Below, piece by piece: positions 34,941 through 44,335 of a stretch of DNA of 64,000 nt. The notes beneath the pieces are model-generated. The model searched no databases and had not been told where the DNA came from. It saw nothing but the letters and a program-made list of their open reading frames with translations. The stretch comes from Grimontia celer (GTDB taxonomy: Bacteria; Pseudomonadota; Gammaproteobacteria; Enterobacterales; Vibrionaceae), in the NCBI RefSeq assembly GCF_900055185.1, contig NZ_FIZX01000001.1, positions 1,302,001 through 1,366,000 of the forward strand, read 5' to 3'. Within the stretch, counting starts at the first letter, position 1. Each line of letters starts with the position of its first letter. A program made the position numbers and the translations under genes.

Positions 34941-35016
34941 GGGCGATTAGCTCAGTTGGGAGAGCACCTCCCTTACAAGGAGGGGGTCACTGGTTCGAGC
35001 CCGGTATCGCCCACCA
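34941..35016 (+). tRNA. tRNA-Val (anticodon UAC)
   Basis: Acceptor GGGCGAT/ATCGCCC, anticodon stem CTCCC/GGAGGG with loop TTACAAG, encoded CCA. It reads GUA, GUG and GUU and completes valine decoding together with the GAC copies. Confidence 0.95.
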
Positions 35017-35020
35017 CTTC

Positions 35021-35048
35021 AAAAAGCCTGCTTTCGAGCAGGCTTTTT
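35021..35048 (+). terminator. Terminator of the tRNA-Val operon
   Basis: AAAAAGCCTGC / GCAGGCTTTTTT directly after the last tRNA. Confidence 0.9.
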
Positions 35049-35397
35049 TCGTTTTTATGCGTTCCGCTTTAAAGCGACTGTCTCAACATCTCTGCACACT
35101 GACACAAGCGCACTGAGTCATCATCTTTGTATGTTTTCAAGTCACAGAGAATTGAATGCTCAGCGTAAATGCACAAATCGAATCTATCAGCCCGCTCCTG
35201 TCTAATTGCTTCTAAGAGCCCTTCCCCCATTTCCTGTGTTGAGAAAACGTTTCGTGAATGGGTTCTTTATCTTATCCTCCGGCCCAGCGCACGTTATCTT
35301 TTTTCCTCACTTTGCCCACGCTCTCCTGTCGCTTAAGCTATCTAGCCAGGAAGGTAAGGAAGTGCCTATTTTCACCATGTGGTCTAACAGAGGATGT
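35049..35397. other. Intergenic gap of about 350 bp
   Basis: An open frame enters from 35206 into the next gene but has no ribosome site and no protein-like character. I see no RNA or repeat here. Confidence 0.4.
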
Positions 35398-35961
35398 ATG
35401 AAGCTAATTTTAAGCATTCTGGGAAAGTTGTGGGGCGCTGCAGTTTTCGCGTTTATTGCTCTGCAGTTCTATAAATCATCAGGCAATGAAATTCCTGATA
35501 TTATCAGAGGCTACGTCGAATCCATCGAACAACTGTTATTTTCTTTCGTCAATTCAGAGTGGTTCTTTGCTGTATTTGTCGTGGGTTGGTTCGTTGCCGG
35601 CTACTACCTTTCAAGAACAAGTGGCTGGAGTGTGCTTGCTGATAGATATCACTTGGTTTCCAAATCCGAACCAGACTTGAGTTTTACGACCCATAGCGGC
35701 GTTATCGGAGGAATACGTCATAAGGGAACGTTGAGGATATCGACAAGCCCAAAAGGGTTATACGCAAAGATGTTACTCCCTTTTAAATTTGGCCATAAAA
35801 ATTTATTTATACCTTGGTCTGACATCGAATCAGCTCACTTGGACCAAAAATCAAATCTGCTCAAGTTCAACTTCCGACACTTCAAAGACCTGAACTTTGA
35901 AATATACAACTCGAACAGCTTAAACGAGAAGTTACCCAACCGCTTATTCAAAGGCATGTAA
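35398..35961 (+). CDS. Two-helix membrane protein of unknown function
   Basis: Not recognised. With the ATG at 35398 (AGAGG just before it) the product has 187 residues. Two membrane helices (LILSILGKLWGAAVFAFIAL and FFAVFVVGWFVAGYYL) are followed by a soluble beta-rich domain of about 110 residues (LRISTSPKGLYAKMLLPF, LFIPWSDIESAHL). The frame is open 64 codons further upstream, but that part is low-complexity and lacks a site. The soluble part could be PH-like, which is a guess. Confidence 0.6.
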   Translation: MKLILSILGKLWGAAVFAFIALQFYKSSGNEIPDIIRGYVESIEQLLFSFVNSEWFFAVFVVGWFVAGYYLSRTSGWSVLADRYHLVSKSEPDLSFTTHSGVIGGIRHKGTLRISTSPKGLYAKMLLPFKFGHKNLFIPWSDIESAHLDQKSNLLKFNFRHFKDLNFEIYNSNSLNEKLPNRLFKGM

Positions 35962-36218
35962 TATATTTGGCTGCCCCTAGCAGCCAATTCCCCCTTCCCC
36001 ACTTTCTTTTTTTGAACAAAACCTTCGCAGTTGACTCCATGCGATCGGGTTCAAGCGTCGTTTTAAGCAATATATGTTAATTTTTCGGGTCACTGAGACA
36101 GTAGTGACCATCGGCTGGGGCTGCCACTTAGCTACTTATCACAGTTTTGTGAATACACAGGATCAAAGCTGTTTTGGTTAGGTCGATAAGCGCCCGTTAT
36201 TCAAACGTTAGGAGTGTC

Positions 36219-36575
36219 ATGAGTATCTCATCAGTACATGCTGCAGCTTTCTACCGCGAGGTTGCAGCCTCAGGTGTCGTTTGGGGTATAGAAGATACTG
36301 GTGGCTTTCCTGCCCCGCGAGGTAGTGGAGGCTCGCGAGCAATGCCGTTTTGGTCTTCTCAGTCTAGGGCGCTATCCGTTGTAAGTAATGTACCGGCATA
36401 TTATGGTTTTGAACCTGTTGCAATCGAATGGGAGGTCTTCTGTGAAAGGTGGATTCCTGGCCTATCTCGTGATGGTCTATTGGTCGGAGTGAATTGGTCT
36501 GGTAAGACTGCAAAAGGCTTTGACATTACCCCTGCTCAAGTGAAGCTTAATATTGAGGCTTTATCCCGAACCTAA
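36219..36575 (+). CDS. DUF2750 domain protein
   Basis: The 118-residue protein matches DUF2750: VWGIEDTGG near residue 21, MPFWSSQSRA near 42 and the C-terminal FCERWIPGLSRDGLLVGVNW. It starts at ATG 36219 with TTAGGAG five bases before it. The gene starts 17 bases after the GCGCCCGTTATT motif and its stop is followed at once by an AACAAG motif, the spacing seen in integron cassettes. Function unknown; likely a small cytosolic protein. Confidence 0.8.
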   Translation: MSISSVHAAAFYREVAASGVVWGIEDTGGFPAPRGSGGSRAMPFWSSQSRALSVVSNVPAYYGFEPVAIEWEVFCERWIPGLSRDGLLVGVNWSGKTAKGFDITPAQVKLNIEALSRT

Positions 36576-36629
36576 CAAGATAGACTATGACCGTTTGTAA
36601 TATCCATTCTTCGTATTTCATGGTCCACC

Positions 36630-36736
36630 TAGCGTTAGCTTAAAGGGCGTTCACCTGCTAAAACTGATTGAACGGCCAAATCACCGTCTTTTAAAAAATG
36701 TACCACGAGTAAACGTCCGTTAATGCTCTTGTTATA
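36630..36736 (-). repeat. attC-like site 1
   Basis: Read on the minus strand it begins TTATAACAAGAGCATTAACGG and ends with CCTTTAAGCT then AACGC. The inner arms AGCATTAACGG and CCTTTAAGCT pair with one unpaired base, as attC arms do. The outer arms are imperfect. Confidence 0.4.
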
Positions 36737-36741
36737 ATTGG

Positions 36742-37098
36742 CTAATCCACATACCGAAGAAACTTGTACTCCAGCCCACCAGTGTCGTCATAAACGATCT
36801 TTTGCAACATTGCTTCTGAGCCAACTTTAATAGGATACCCTTTTGGTAGTCTGACCTTTATCAGTTCTAGTTGTGGAGGAACCGATACTACTAACCAGTG
36901 TTTATTACCTACCTCAGTCAGCATTGTGACGCGATTTTTCACCACCCCTCGAATCAATTCTACACTCTGTTGATTCGTTCGATCTGTATAGATCGCATAT
37001 GCTATCGAAATGAACACTGTTAGCAATAACGCGACCAAGAGCCGCCTTTTCGCTTGAAGTATTGCGATATTTCTGGCTAATTTATCCTTCGATTTCAT
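36742..37098 (-). CDS. Single-helix membrane protein of unknown function
   Basis: Not recognised. The 118-residue protein has a basic N-terminus, one membrane helix (LLVALLLTVFISIAYAIY, about residues 20-37) and a beta-rich domain outside the cytosol (VELIRGVVKNRVTM, WLVVSVPPQLELIKV). The topology suggests an inner-membrane anchored periplasmic domain. It is bracketed by attC-like repeats, so it is probably a cassette gene. Confidence 0.55.
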   Translation of the reverse strand: MKSKDKLARNIAILQAKRRLLVALLLTVFISIAYAIYTDRTNQQSVELIRGVVKNRVTMLTEVGNKHWLVVSVPPQLELIKVRLPKGYPIKVGSEAMLQKIVYDDTGGLEYKFLRYVD

Positions 37099-37117
37099 CC
37101 TTTAAACCCGAGCCAAA

Positions 37118-37237
37118 TATAAACGTTGCAATAACGGGCGCTTACCAAACCACCCAAAACTGCTTTAATCCTTTGTATTCAGGCCACTTTGAAAAGCTGC
37201 CGCATTGACAAAGCGTCCCGTTCATAGCCTTGTTATA
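37118..37237 (-). repeat. attC-like site 2
   Basis: On the minus strand it starts TATAACAAGGC and ends CCCGTTATTGC-AAC-GTTTATA. The arms GCTATGAACGGG and CCCGTTATTGC pair with one extrahelical G, the hallmark of an attC bottom strand. Length 120 bp fits Vibrio repeats. Confidence 0.5.
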
Positions 37238-37244
37238 CAAATGG

Positions 37245-37463
37245 TTAATTGGATTCTACCATCTCTTTAAAAACCAGATTTAGCGACTTGGCTAGAGAGT
37301 AAATCCACAAACCAAAAGCAACGATGCACCAAATAAATAATGCTAGGGAAAAACTAAATACTGGCCACATTGCCAAGGCTGTTAGCAGACCTGATATGCC
37401 CGTCACTGGTGTTTCTTCCCAATTTACAGCCTCCGCGCCAAAAAAAGATGCGATGCCACACAT
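37245..37463 (-). CDS. Two-helix membrane protein, possibly 5'-frameshifted
   Basis: Not assigned. The 72-residue frame starts MCGIASFFGAEAVNWEET and has two hydrophobic helices. It begins at an ATG overlapping the stop (TAATG) of a 19-codon hydrophobic frame (37463-37522). The two would join into a typical first helix plus SFF-A-AVNW junction if one frameshift were removed. Either the pair is translationally coupled or the gene carries a frameshift. Confidence 0.5.
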   Translation of the reverse strand: MCGIASFFGAEAVNWEETPVTGISGLLTALAMWPVFSFSLALFIWCIVAFGLWIYSLAKSLNLVFKEMVESN

Positions 37464-37522
37464 TAAAAGAACACAAACATGCTCAGGCTAAAGCCGATAA
37501 AGAGAATTTTGAAAAGAGACAT
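37463..37522 (-). other. 19-codon hydrophobic frame upstream of 72-aa gene
   Basis: It reads MSLFKILFIGFSLSMFVFF and ends in a TAA that overlaps the next ATG. It is either a leader peptide or the displaced N-terminus of the following membrane protein. Confidence 0.35.
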
Positions 37523-37585
37523 TTTCGAGATTTTCTTAACTGTAATTTCTATTTCCATCCATGTTTTTGGCCAACGAGTTAGAAT

Positions 37586-37774
37586 TTAAACAGCTTCAAT
37601 AACCAGCTCTGCGTTAGTTTTACTTGAAGGAGAGGATATGATCACTTTAGTGTTCGGGCTCGGAGCTTCAATTGTAAACTCAGCACCAGCAGCAACATTG
37701 AATCCAACTTTAACACCATCAATATCTAAGATGATGTCACCTGCATGTTCACTTTTGTTTCTGAAGGTTTTCAT
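37586..37774 (-). CDS. Small protein of unknown function (62 aa)
   Basis: Not recognised. It is a soluble, beta-rich 62-residue protein (DIILDIDGVKVGFNVAAG, TKVIISSPSS) without cysteines or membrane helix. AGTGGAG stands five bases before the ATG, a strong site. Just upstream is the TATAACAAC motif at 37801, so it looks like the first of the minus-strand cassette genes. Confidence 0.55.
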   Translation of the reverse strand: MKTFRNKSEHAGDIILDIDGVKVGFNVAAGAEFTIEAPSPNTKVIISSPSSKTNAELVIEAV

Positions 37775-38323
37775 AAAATCTCCACTGTGTGGCTGATGTT
37801 GTATAACAACTTATTAGCGGGCATAAAGCCCGTTTAGTCAAAAACCGAGACGCACGTTTAGTCCGCATAGATTTGTGAAACATTACCATATAGCTTCTTA
37901 GAATGAGTGGGTTAAATTTTTTGCTTTTCGCCTAAAAAAGAGAAATCGGGCACCCCGTTTAAAAACGTGCACATTTTTGCTATGTACATACCGCTGTGTT
38001 TTTATACATAGGAAAAGCATAAGAAAAATTGGGTCATTTTGCGGCGATTCAAGTTCTCAATTGTTCGAAAAGCTGACTCACTTTGGGGCAAAGCTAAGCT
38101 AGGATCTCATGTTCTTACCAATCACAGTCTCCCAAGCGTTGAGGCCCGTCCAAAAACATCGAAACAAGCTCTCCTCCTCCAGACTTTGCGTTTTATTCCA
38201 GAATACTTTCAGATCCCCAAATCGACCGAAATCTACATCAGGTTGACTGATATGTATCAATATCATCATGAATTTAAAGTAAAAATATCCATCCCTGAAA
38301 GATAAGAAAAACCAAGGATGGTT
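37775..38323. other. Intergenic gap of about 550 bp
   Basis: It holds the hairpin GCGGGC-ATAAA-GCCCGT (about 37817-37832) next to the attC-like end. An 88-codon frame (38039-38305) starts with TTG without a ribosome site and does not look like a protein. The rest is AT-rich and probably carries the promoter of the MATE gene. Confidence 0.35.
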
Positions 38324-39691
38324 ATGAAACCCTATAAGGATATTTTGTTCCTTGCCGTTCCCATTGCTTTGCACAGTGTGTTGTTTGCAAGTCTCGGCTT
38401 TATTGACACTTTTATGCTCTCTGCGTTGGGTGGTGATACTGTTGCGGCGGCTGGTATTGGCTCGCGGGTGCTGTGGTTTGTGTCTAACGTGATTGTCGGC
38501 ATTGCTGGTGCTACTACCATTTTTTGTGCACAGCATTGGGGAGCAAAAGATAACAAAAGTCTTAGCGTTACTGTTCATATCGGAATGATTCACGCGGCGA
38601 TCGCTTCTGTGCTGTTAGTCAGCGCTGCGCTTGTTTTCAAAGATCAGATTGCGGGTTTGATGACAAATGATGTTGCGATTGCAGCGATGGCCAGCAGTTA
38701 CATTGAAATCTCTATTCTCTGTGTTTTGGTCACGAGCTTTTCCGCGATTTGGGGGGCTGGCCTAAGAGCGATTCAAAAACCAAAGATTATTCTGTATCTG
38801 TTTGTCTTTGAGCTCATCCTTAATGTTGCTCTCAACTACCTGCTTATTTTTGGTCACTTTGGTTTCCCTGCACTTGGTCTTGAAGGCGCTGCTTGGGGAA
38901 CGTTAGTAGCGAGAACAGCTTCCACATTGATCCTGTTTTTCTATGTTAACGCCTTCGAGAAAATACTTAGCTTTACGGCATCTTCCTTTGTTGCAGCGAA
39001 AGAGAGAACCAAGAATGTAGCCTTCGTTAACATTGCGCTACCGATTATTGGCGGTGAAATCATCTGGAGTGGTGGCATGACGGCCTATCACACCATTTAC
39101 GGCAATATTGATGGCACCGCTCTGGCGGCTATGTCGATCCTCGCGCCTCTGGAAATACTACTGGGTTCATTTAGCTGGGGTTGTGCTGCAGCGGTTGGTG
39201 TGCTGGTCGGTCAGAAGATAGGTTCCAACAATCATCAAGAGCTCAATGCCTATATTCGTGCGGGTTTGGTTGCTTCTGTCACGGTAGGGGGAACGATTGT
39301 TGCCCTACTTTGGATAGGGCGCGATTTGCTCATTGGGTTGTTCCATGGCATTGAACCCGAAGTGCTGGATGCCGTGTATTTGCTCTTCCCTTTCATTCTG
39401 GCTTCGATATTCCTACGTTCAGTCACCATGACATCTATGTCGGGCATCCTGAAAAGTGGCGGCGACACCAAGTTCACTATGTATCTGGATATGGTGGCGC
39501 AATGGTTTGGGGCCATTCCTTTGATGCTGGTTCTGGCGTTTTGGTTTGAGCTGCCCGTGCAATATGTCTATGCCGCTGTCTTACTGGAGGAAACACTCAA
39601 ACTAATCCCAGTAATGCTGCGAATCAAAAACAAAAAGTGGATTAAAACGCTCTCCCAGAAAAGCACGTCGGCGGAGCCTGTTCCAGGCTAA
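38324..39691 (+). CDS. MATE family efflux transporter
   Basis: This protein of about 455 residues has twelve predicted membrane helices and the MATE pattern AVPIALHSVLFASLGFIDTFML in helix 1. It is only distantly similar to the NorM protein at 25756. ATG 38324 with AGGA five bases before it is preferred over the ATG two codons upstream. The substrate is unknown; MATE proteins export cationic drugs or metabolites using Na+ or H+. It is transcribed alone and ends at a strong terminator. Confidence 0.87.
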   Translation: MKPYKDILFLAVPIALHSVLFASLGFIDTFMLSALGGDTVAAAGIGSRVLWFVSNVIVGIAGATTIFCAQHWGAKDNKSLSVTVHIGMIHAAIASVLLVSAALVFKDQIAGLMTNDVAIAAMASSYIEISILCVLVTSFSAIWGAGLRAIQKPKIILYLFVFELILNVALNYLLIFGHFGFPALGLEGAAWGTLVARTASTLILFFYVNAFEKILSFTASSFVAAKERTKNVAFVNIALPIIGGEIIWSGGMTAYHTIYGNIDGTALAAMSILAPLEILLGSFSWGCAAAVGVLVGQKIGSNNHQELNAYIRAGLVASVTVGGTIVALLWIGRDLLIGLFHGIEPEVLDAVYLLFPFILASIFLRSVTMTSMSGILKSGGDTKFTMYLDMVAQWFGAIPLMLVLAFWFELPVQYVYAAVLLEETLKLIPVMLRIKNKKWIKTLSQKSTSAEPVPG

Positions 39692-39723
39692 ACAATTTTG
39701 TTCGTCTCATTCGTTGACTTAAC

Positions 39724-39756
39724 AAAAAAGCACCTCATTTTCTGAGGTGCTTTTTT
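39724..39756. terminator. Bidirectional terminator
   Basis: AAAAAAGCACCTCA / TGAGGTGCTTTTTT between the convergent MATE and phospholipase-D genes. Confidence 0.88.
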
Positions 39757-39794
39757 GTGTTGAGTGTAATTCTTACCCCATAAGGGAAACTGAA

Positions 39795-41330
39795 TTAAAG
39801 AATGTTTTTGGGCACAATTCTTCGCAGTTTCACCTTCAGCTGTTTGGAGGTAGACACGGTATCGTCTGGGTTGAAATCTTCAGTGATTCGCCATGCATTC
39901 TCTGGCTCTAACTCTACTTCCATTGCACGGCGAACATCTTTGGTTATCGACTCAGACCTTACAAAGGTAATGCTTTCGGTATTTAGGTTCGCACTTCTTG
40001 GGTCGAGGTTGTAGGTGCCAATCACTGTCGTGTGGTTATCAATGGTCATGGTTTTGGCGTGAAGTCCAAAGATCGGCTGGGTCGGCAAACGCTTAACCAT
40101 GTGCTCTGTCATCACCCGCTGTCTTACCTTGGCGTCAGGTTTAAATTCATATATCTCAACACCAGTATCAAGCAGTGCTTTGCGGTCTCTTTGATAACCG
40201 CTGAATGCTTCAAGGTTGTCATTAGAAGCAAGGCTGTTGGTGAGGATTTTTATCGATATGCCGCGATCGACAAGTTCTTTTAAAAATACCCTATCACGCG
40301 CTGTTGTCACCAGGTAAGGGGTTTGAATCAAAATGCTTTCTTTTGCACTGTCGGCAAGCTCAACCAGCTTATCTTGCGTGATACTGCCTCCACCCAAGAA
40401 TTCACTCTTATCGTTTTTGCCTGGCTTATCATAGATGTACTCGACATCTTCAATGAACCTGAACTTACCCTGCTCTTCCAAATGGCGAAATGTTTCAGGC
40501 ACTTTCTCAATTTCAGCGCGAATTTCTGGGTGAAAGTTTTCCGGGTTACATGCATAAGCGTGTAAGCGAGAGAAGTCAGGATCTTCTTGGAAGGTATCTT
40601 CAGGGAAAAGCTTTTCAACACTGATACTTAAATCATGCTGCCAATATTCTTCAAAAGAGGTTGTCAGCACCTCAACTTCTTTACCCGCTAAGAATACATC
40701 TCTGTCCCTGAAGTTATAATCGTGATCGAACCCGAAATACTCGTCAGCAATATTACGCCCGCCAGTAATAGCCACCTGATTATCAACCACAAAGATTTTG
40801 TTGTGCATCCTTTGATTAAGGCCATGGAAATCGGTGACCAGCACTTTAATTTTCTGGGCAAGATTCTTCCCAATATTCACATTGGGATTGTAGATTTTGA
40901 TTTCGATGTTTTCATGACCGGCCAACATCAACAGTTCGTCGCCGCGGGCTTCTATCATCAGGTCGTCAACAAGGACGCGGACTTTGACACCTCTTTCAGC
41001 CGCCTGTACCAGCATGTCACTGGCAATTAACCCGATGTTGTCCACAGAGAAAATGAAGTATTGGATATCGATGGATTTCTCTGCGCTTTCAGTCAACCAT
41101 GCCCGGGACATCATGGCCTCTGCGCCCTGTTCTAGCACATAAACGCCAGTTTTAGCGCTCAGTTGGTCTTTGTAAGGGGCTAAGTAGGATGAAAGAGATT
41201 GGCGCTCTATCGCGGGTTTTCCATCACAGTGATTTTGTTGAGAGAGCGGCACGCTGTCTGGCGGGGAATCACAGCCAAACAGCAGGAAAGATAACGAAAG
41301 CACACTGATTTTAATCGAGGGAATAGCCAA
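39795..41330 (-). CDS. Phospholipase D-family lipoprotein (ClsC-like)
   Basis: The 511-residue protein has a lipoprotein signal (FLLFGC) and two HKD catalytic motifs. The first is MHNKIFVVD with GGRN near residue 175; the second is LHAKTMTID with GTYNLDPRS near 422. Both histidines and lysines are intact. The arrangement resembles ClsC/YmdC-type cardiolipin synthases, which make cardiolipin from phosphatidylglycerol and phosphatidylethanolamine. A lipid-anchored envelope location is unusual for a synthase, so phospholipase action is possible. Confidence 0.8.
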   Translation of the reverse strand: MAIPSIKISVLSLSFLLFGCDSPPDSVPLSQQNHCDGKPAIERQSLSSYLAPYKDQLSAKTGVYVLEQGAEAMMSRAWLTESAEKSIDIQYFIFSVDNIGLIASDMLVQAAERGVKVRVLVDDLMIEARGDELLMLAGHENIEIKIYNPNVNIGKNLAQKIKVLVTDFHGLNQRMHNKIFVVDNQVAITGGRNIADEYFGFDHDYNFRDRDVFLAGKEVEVLTTSFEEYWQHDLSISVEKLFPEDTFQEDPDFSRLHAYACNPENFHPEIRAEIEKVPETFRHLEEQGKFRFIEDVEYIYDKPGKNDKSEFLGGGSITQDKLVELADSAKESILIQTPYLVTTARDRVFLKELVDRGISIKILTNSLASNDNLEAFSGYQRDRKALLDTGVEIYEFKPDAKVRQRVMTEHMVKRLPTQPIFGLHAKTMTIDNHTTVIGTYNLDPRSANLNTESITFVRSESITKDVRRAMEVELEPENAWRITEDFNPDDTVSTSKQLKVKLRRIVPKNIL

Positions 41331-41594
41331 CTGATTCTATATCCATATAGTCTGATTCTTAACCAGTTGTTGAACATACACAAAGGGCCGGATGTTGTCA
41401 CTTTTTGCTGCACCAATAGCGCGCTGGCCCTTAACCGCTTTTGCAAAGCATTCTGGCGTTCGCTTTTTTGGATGCCAAGTGATGACTTCATATATCGTTA
41501 ACTAATTGAGTTTCCAGTTAGGTATGATCTCCTGCCCTGTCCTATGCTGACTGTTAAGCCTTATTAACACCAATCACAAAAAAGAGACAGCGCT

Positions 41595-43475
41595 ATGCCA
41601 CGTTCTATCAAGAGCAAGCTCTCCCTCGCGATTGCCTTCATCATCATCATTGTTGCAGCGGTGCAGTTTACACGCCAAGACCAACAGCTGATGAACTATA
41701 CCCAGAACTCAGTCGCCCAATATATCGACTCTGTAAACATTGCCACTGCAAAAGGAATTCAAAATTGGATTCAACCGCGCATCGGTATTATCCAAAGCGC
41801 TCAGAGGAGCGACCTTAACGCTGGAGGCCAGCCCATCTACGCGTATTTGGATCAAGCCCGCGCATCCGGTAACTTTCAGTCTGTTTATGTGGGCACCGCA
41901 AGCGGAGAGATGATTCGTTATAACGCGAAGCCATCTAAAGCAGGATACGACCCAAGACAGCGCCCTTGGTATATTCAGGCATCGGGTGCGGAAGGTCCTA
42001 TCATCACCAAACCTTATAAAGACTCTTCAAGTGGCCAACCTGTTGTCACTATTGCTGAGAAATATACACGTGCTTCCGGTGAACAAGGCGTCGTTGCAGG
42101 TGATATCAACATTACCCAGCTTATTGAGTACATCAAAAGCATCAGTAGCGAGAGCACTCAGGCAATCTTGTTTGATAACAACGCTACTATTATTGCCAGT
42201 GTGGATGACGGCATGACACTGCAACCAGCAAGCGAGCTTACACAGCAGATAAGCGCTGAAACCTTGCCAACTATCGCTCAGTCTTTCGAAGTGAGCGAAA
42301 TGTCCATCGGTAACACCCCATACCTTTTCAACATTCAGGCGGTTGAAGGAACACCTTGGTACGTCGCTGTCGCCGTTGATAAAGACTTTGCTTTTCAGAC
42401 GGTGACTGCAGCAAGAACAGACTCACTTGTCTTTGCAGCAGTTCAAGTACTGCTGGTTTCAGCACTGGTGATATTTCTGGTTAACAAGCTCCTCAAACCA
42501 CTGTCTCCGATCATGCGAGCCATGAAAAAGCTCGCACAGGGCGATTTAACGGCCCAGGTTCCAGTCACCACCAGAGACGAAATTAGTGTAATTGCGCGCG
42601 GTATCAATGAGGTCTCCCAAAACCTTCGCGATATCGTTGGCGGTATCTCCCAGGCAACAACCAACATATCGAGTGAAGTAGGCCAGGTGAAAAGCCAAAC
42701 CGACAGCAATCATCATACTCTCACCCATCACAGCGAAGTGACTGAACAGGTTGTTGGCCGCATAGAAAATATGAATTCCACGGTGGATTCTGTGGCTGAA
42801 AGTGCGTCAGAAGCACTGGCCTGCACTCAACGGACCAATCAACAGACGTCCGATTCGAAGCATCAGGTTAAAGAGTCTGTAAACAGCGTAAATTCCCTGC
42901 TTCAGGAAATTTCAGATATGGAAGCAGATATTCAGGCCATGAGCGCGAATTCGGAGAAAATAGCCTCAGTACTGGGTGTGATTGGTGATATAGCGGAACA
43001 AACCAACCTACTCGCATTGAATGCAGCCATTGAGGCAGCACGCGCCGGTGAACAAGGACGCGGGTTTGCAGTGGTTGCTGATGAAGTCCGTGCTCTGGCG
43101 AGTCGCACGCAGGAAAGCACCTCTGAAATTAATGACATGCTTTCAAAGCTTAATGAAGGCACGGAAAACGCGGTTCGTGCGATAGAAAACACCAAGAAGA
43201 GCTGCATGCTTGCCGTTGAGAAAGCCGACGTTGTAGATTCGAACCTCGACGTAATGGCAGCCTCAGTCAATGAAATCAACACGCTCAACAGCACCATTAC
43301 TGATATCACCAAGTCTCAAAGCCAATCTTCGAACGAGATAAGCCAGAGCATTGCCAGCATCAGAGATATGGTGGAGAAACTTAATCAAAGCGGTGAAGCA
43401 ACGCTGTCGAACGTTCAGCAATTGGCAGCTTCTAACCAACAGTTATCGACTGCCATCGCCAAGTTCAATATTTAA
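41595..43475 (+). CDS. Methyl-accepting chemotaxis protein with dCache sensor
   Basis: The 626-residue receptor has a first membrane helix (about 10-26) and a periplasmic double Cache domain (about 35-270, with RPWYIQASG and [12 protein letters not shown] typical of dCache_1). A second helix (about 277-298), a HAMP domain (about 300-350) and a signalling hairpin with [20 protein letters not shown] near 475 follow. dCache receptors of this kind usually sense amino acids or amines. No CheB/CheR pentapeptide is seen at the C-terminus. The stop overlaps the convergent dioxygenase gene by four bases. Confidence 0.92.
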   Translation: MPRSIKSKLSLAIAFIIIIVAAVQFTRQDQQLMNYTQNSVAQYIDSVNIATAKGIQNWIQPRIGIIQSAQRSDLNAGGQPIYAYLDQARASGNFQSVYVGTASGEMIRYNAKPSKAGYDPRQRPWYIQASGAEGPIITKPYKDSSSGQPVVTIAEKYTRASGEQGVVAGDINITQLIEYIKSISSESTQAILFDNNATIIASVDDGMTLQPASELTQQISAETLPTIAQSFEVSEMSIGNTPYLFNIQAVEGTPWYVAVAVDKDFAFQTVTAARTDSLVFAAVQVLLVSALVIFLVNKLLKPLSPIMRAMKKLAQGDLTAQVPVTTRDEISVIARGINEVSQNLRDIVGGISQATTNISSEVGQVKSQTDSNHHTLTHHSEVTEQVVGRIENMNSTVDSVAESASEALACTQRTNQQTSDSKHQVKESVNSVNSLLQEISDMEADIQAMSANSEKIASVLGVIGDIAEQTNLLALNAAIEAARAGEQGRGFAVVADEVRALASRTQESTSEINDMLSKLNEGTENAVRAIENTKKSCMLAVEKADVVDSNLDVMAASVNEINTLNSTITDITKSQSQSSNEISQSIASIRDMVEKLNQSGEATLSNVQQLAASNQQLSTAIAKFNI

Positions 43476-44035
43476 ACCACAAAGTTGAAGCTGGCGAGCT
43501 TTGTGTCACCGGAAGGCTGCGGAGAAATCTGCAGCCTTTCTCTTTCGCGACTGAACCAGCCACCACCTGTTTGACCTTCCAAGTAGAGCTGTGTTGTCAG
43601 TAGCTCCTTGTTTCCATTCCAAAGTTTGACATGTATGTGTGGTGGCCTTCCCGTATAAGGCACGGGATAAAGTGTTTGAAACTGGTAGTTACCTTCCGCA
43701 TCTGTGATTGCTGCGCCAAAACCGCCAAATGCCGGGTCAAATTTCTCAGTATCATTTTGACGGGGATGATCATAGAGCCCCACACCATCACATTGCCAAA
43801 TTTCCACTTTGATACCTGCAAGTGCCTTACCATTGGTGTCGAATACTTTTCCTTGCAAATTCATTGATTCGCCTACTAACGAATCTGCGTTCAGAATCAG
43901 CGACTCCCGTACCGGTATTTCTTTAACTGGGTAGAAAGGCCCCTCTTGTTGGCTAGGTGTTTTTCTATTTTCGGCCCAGGCAGGAAAGGTGATGGCAGCA
44001 ATTCCTATCCCTTGTATGAAAGTGCGTCTTTTCAT
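43472..44035 (-). CDS. Exported intradiol ring-cleavage dioxygenase-like protein
   Basis: The 187-residue protein carries a twin-arginine-type signal ([10 protein letters not shown], then hydrophobic to PAWAE). One intradiol dioxygenase domain follows with QQEGPFYP and the iron ligands expected from family pattern: Tyr in GLYDHPRQ, Tyr in LYPVPY and the HIH pair in PPHIHVKL. Cytosolic relatives cleave catechol or protocatechuate; exported stand-alone members have unclear substrates. TAT export fits folding around Fe(III) before secretion. It has no catabolic gene neighbours. Confidence 0.85.
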   Translation of the reverse strand: MKRRTFIQGIGIAAITFPAWAENRKTPSQQEGPFYPVKEIPVRESLILNADSLVGESMNLQGKVFDTNGKALAGIKVEIWQCDGVGLYDHPRQNDTEKFDPAFGGFGAAITDAEGNYQFQTLYPVPYTGRPPHIHVKLWNGNKELLTTQLYLEGQTGGGWFSRERERLQISPQPSGDTKLASFNFVV

Positions 44036-44144
44036 TTATCTTCCCTTTTATTGTTTGGTCACTGCAAACTGTTATGACTACTAAACACACAAAGAAAGTT
44101 CCCAAAAATTTTTGTTTTTTATTTGGAGGAAAAGCACTACTATG

Positions 44145-44320
44145 GCGGCGTTTTGGGGAGTAGTCACTTTGTCGCGCTGTCGTCATCCCGTAGCTTAACG
44201 CTTCCGGCACGCGAGAACATTCACACAGAGTGTTTTGACAAGACCAACGCACACACTTGCTTTAACTTTCGTTTTTAGCTGTGCGGTTGGTCAGGCGATC
44301 CCCCTCTCCTGAGACCTCCG
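44145..44320 (+). promoter_or_regulatory. yybP-ykoY-like manganese riboswitch upstream of alx
   Basis: The leader contains the conserved GGGGAGTAG (44156-44164), a middle hairpin region with ACATTC-ACAC-GAGTGT and the matching 3' strand near GACAAGACC and GGTTGGTCAGGCGAT. It ends ahead of the GGAGG of a TerC/Alx gene. Known members of this class bind Mn2+ and raise expression of Alx or MntP. The fit is by motif and gene context, not by alignment. Confidence 0.65.
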
Positions 44321-44335
44321 CATGCTGGAGGTATC

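Larger units (their letters stand above)
36190..37810. other. Integron-cassette-like region without integrase
   Basis: Four short, unrelated genes lie between repeats that resemble attC sites. GCGCCCGTTATT occurs at 36190-36201 (+) and 37130-37141 (-). CTTGTTATA or its complement occurs at 36728, 37229 and 37801. One gene is on the plus strand and the rest on the minus strand. No intI gene is within the window. It may be a cassette cluster left outside a main integron. Confidence 0.45.

Noticed and set aside
38039-38305. 88-codon frame upstream of the MATE gene
   Set aside because: It has a TTG start without a ribosome site and shows no domain; it ends just before the MATE start.
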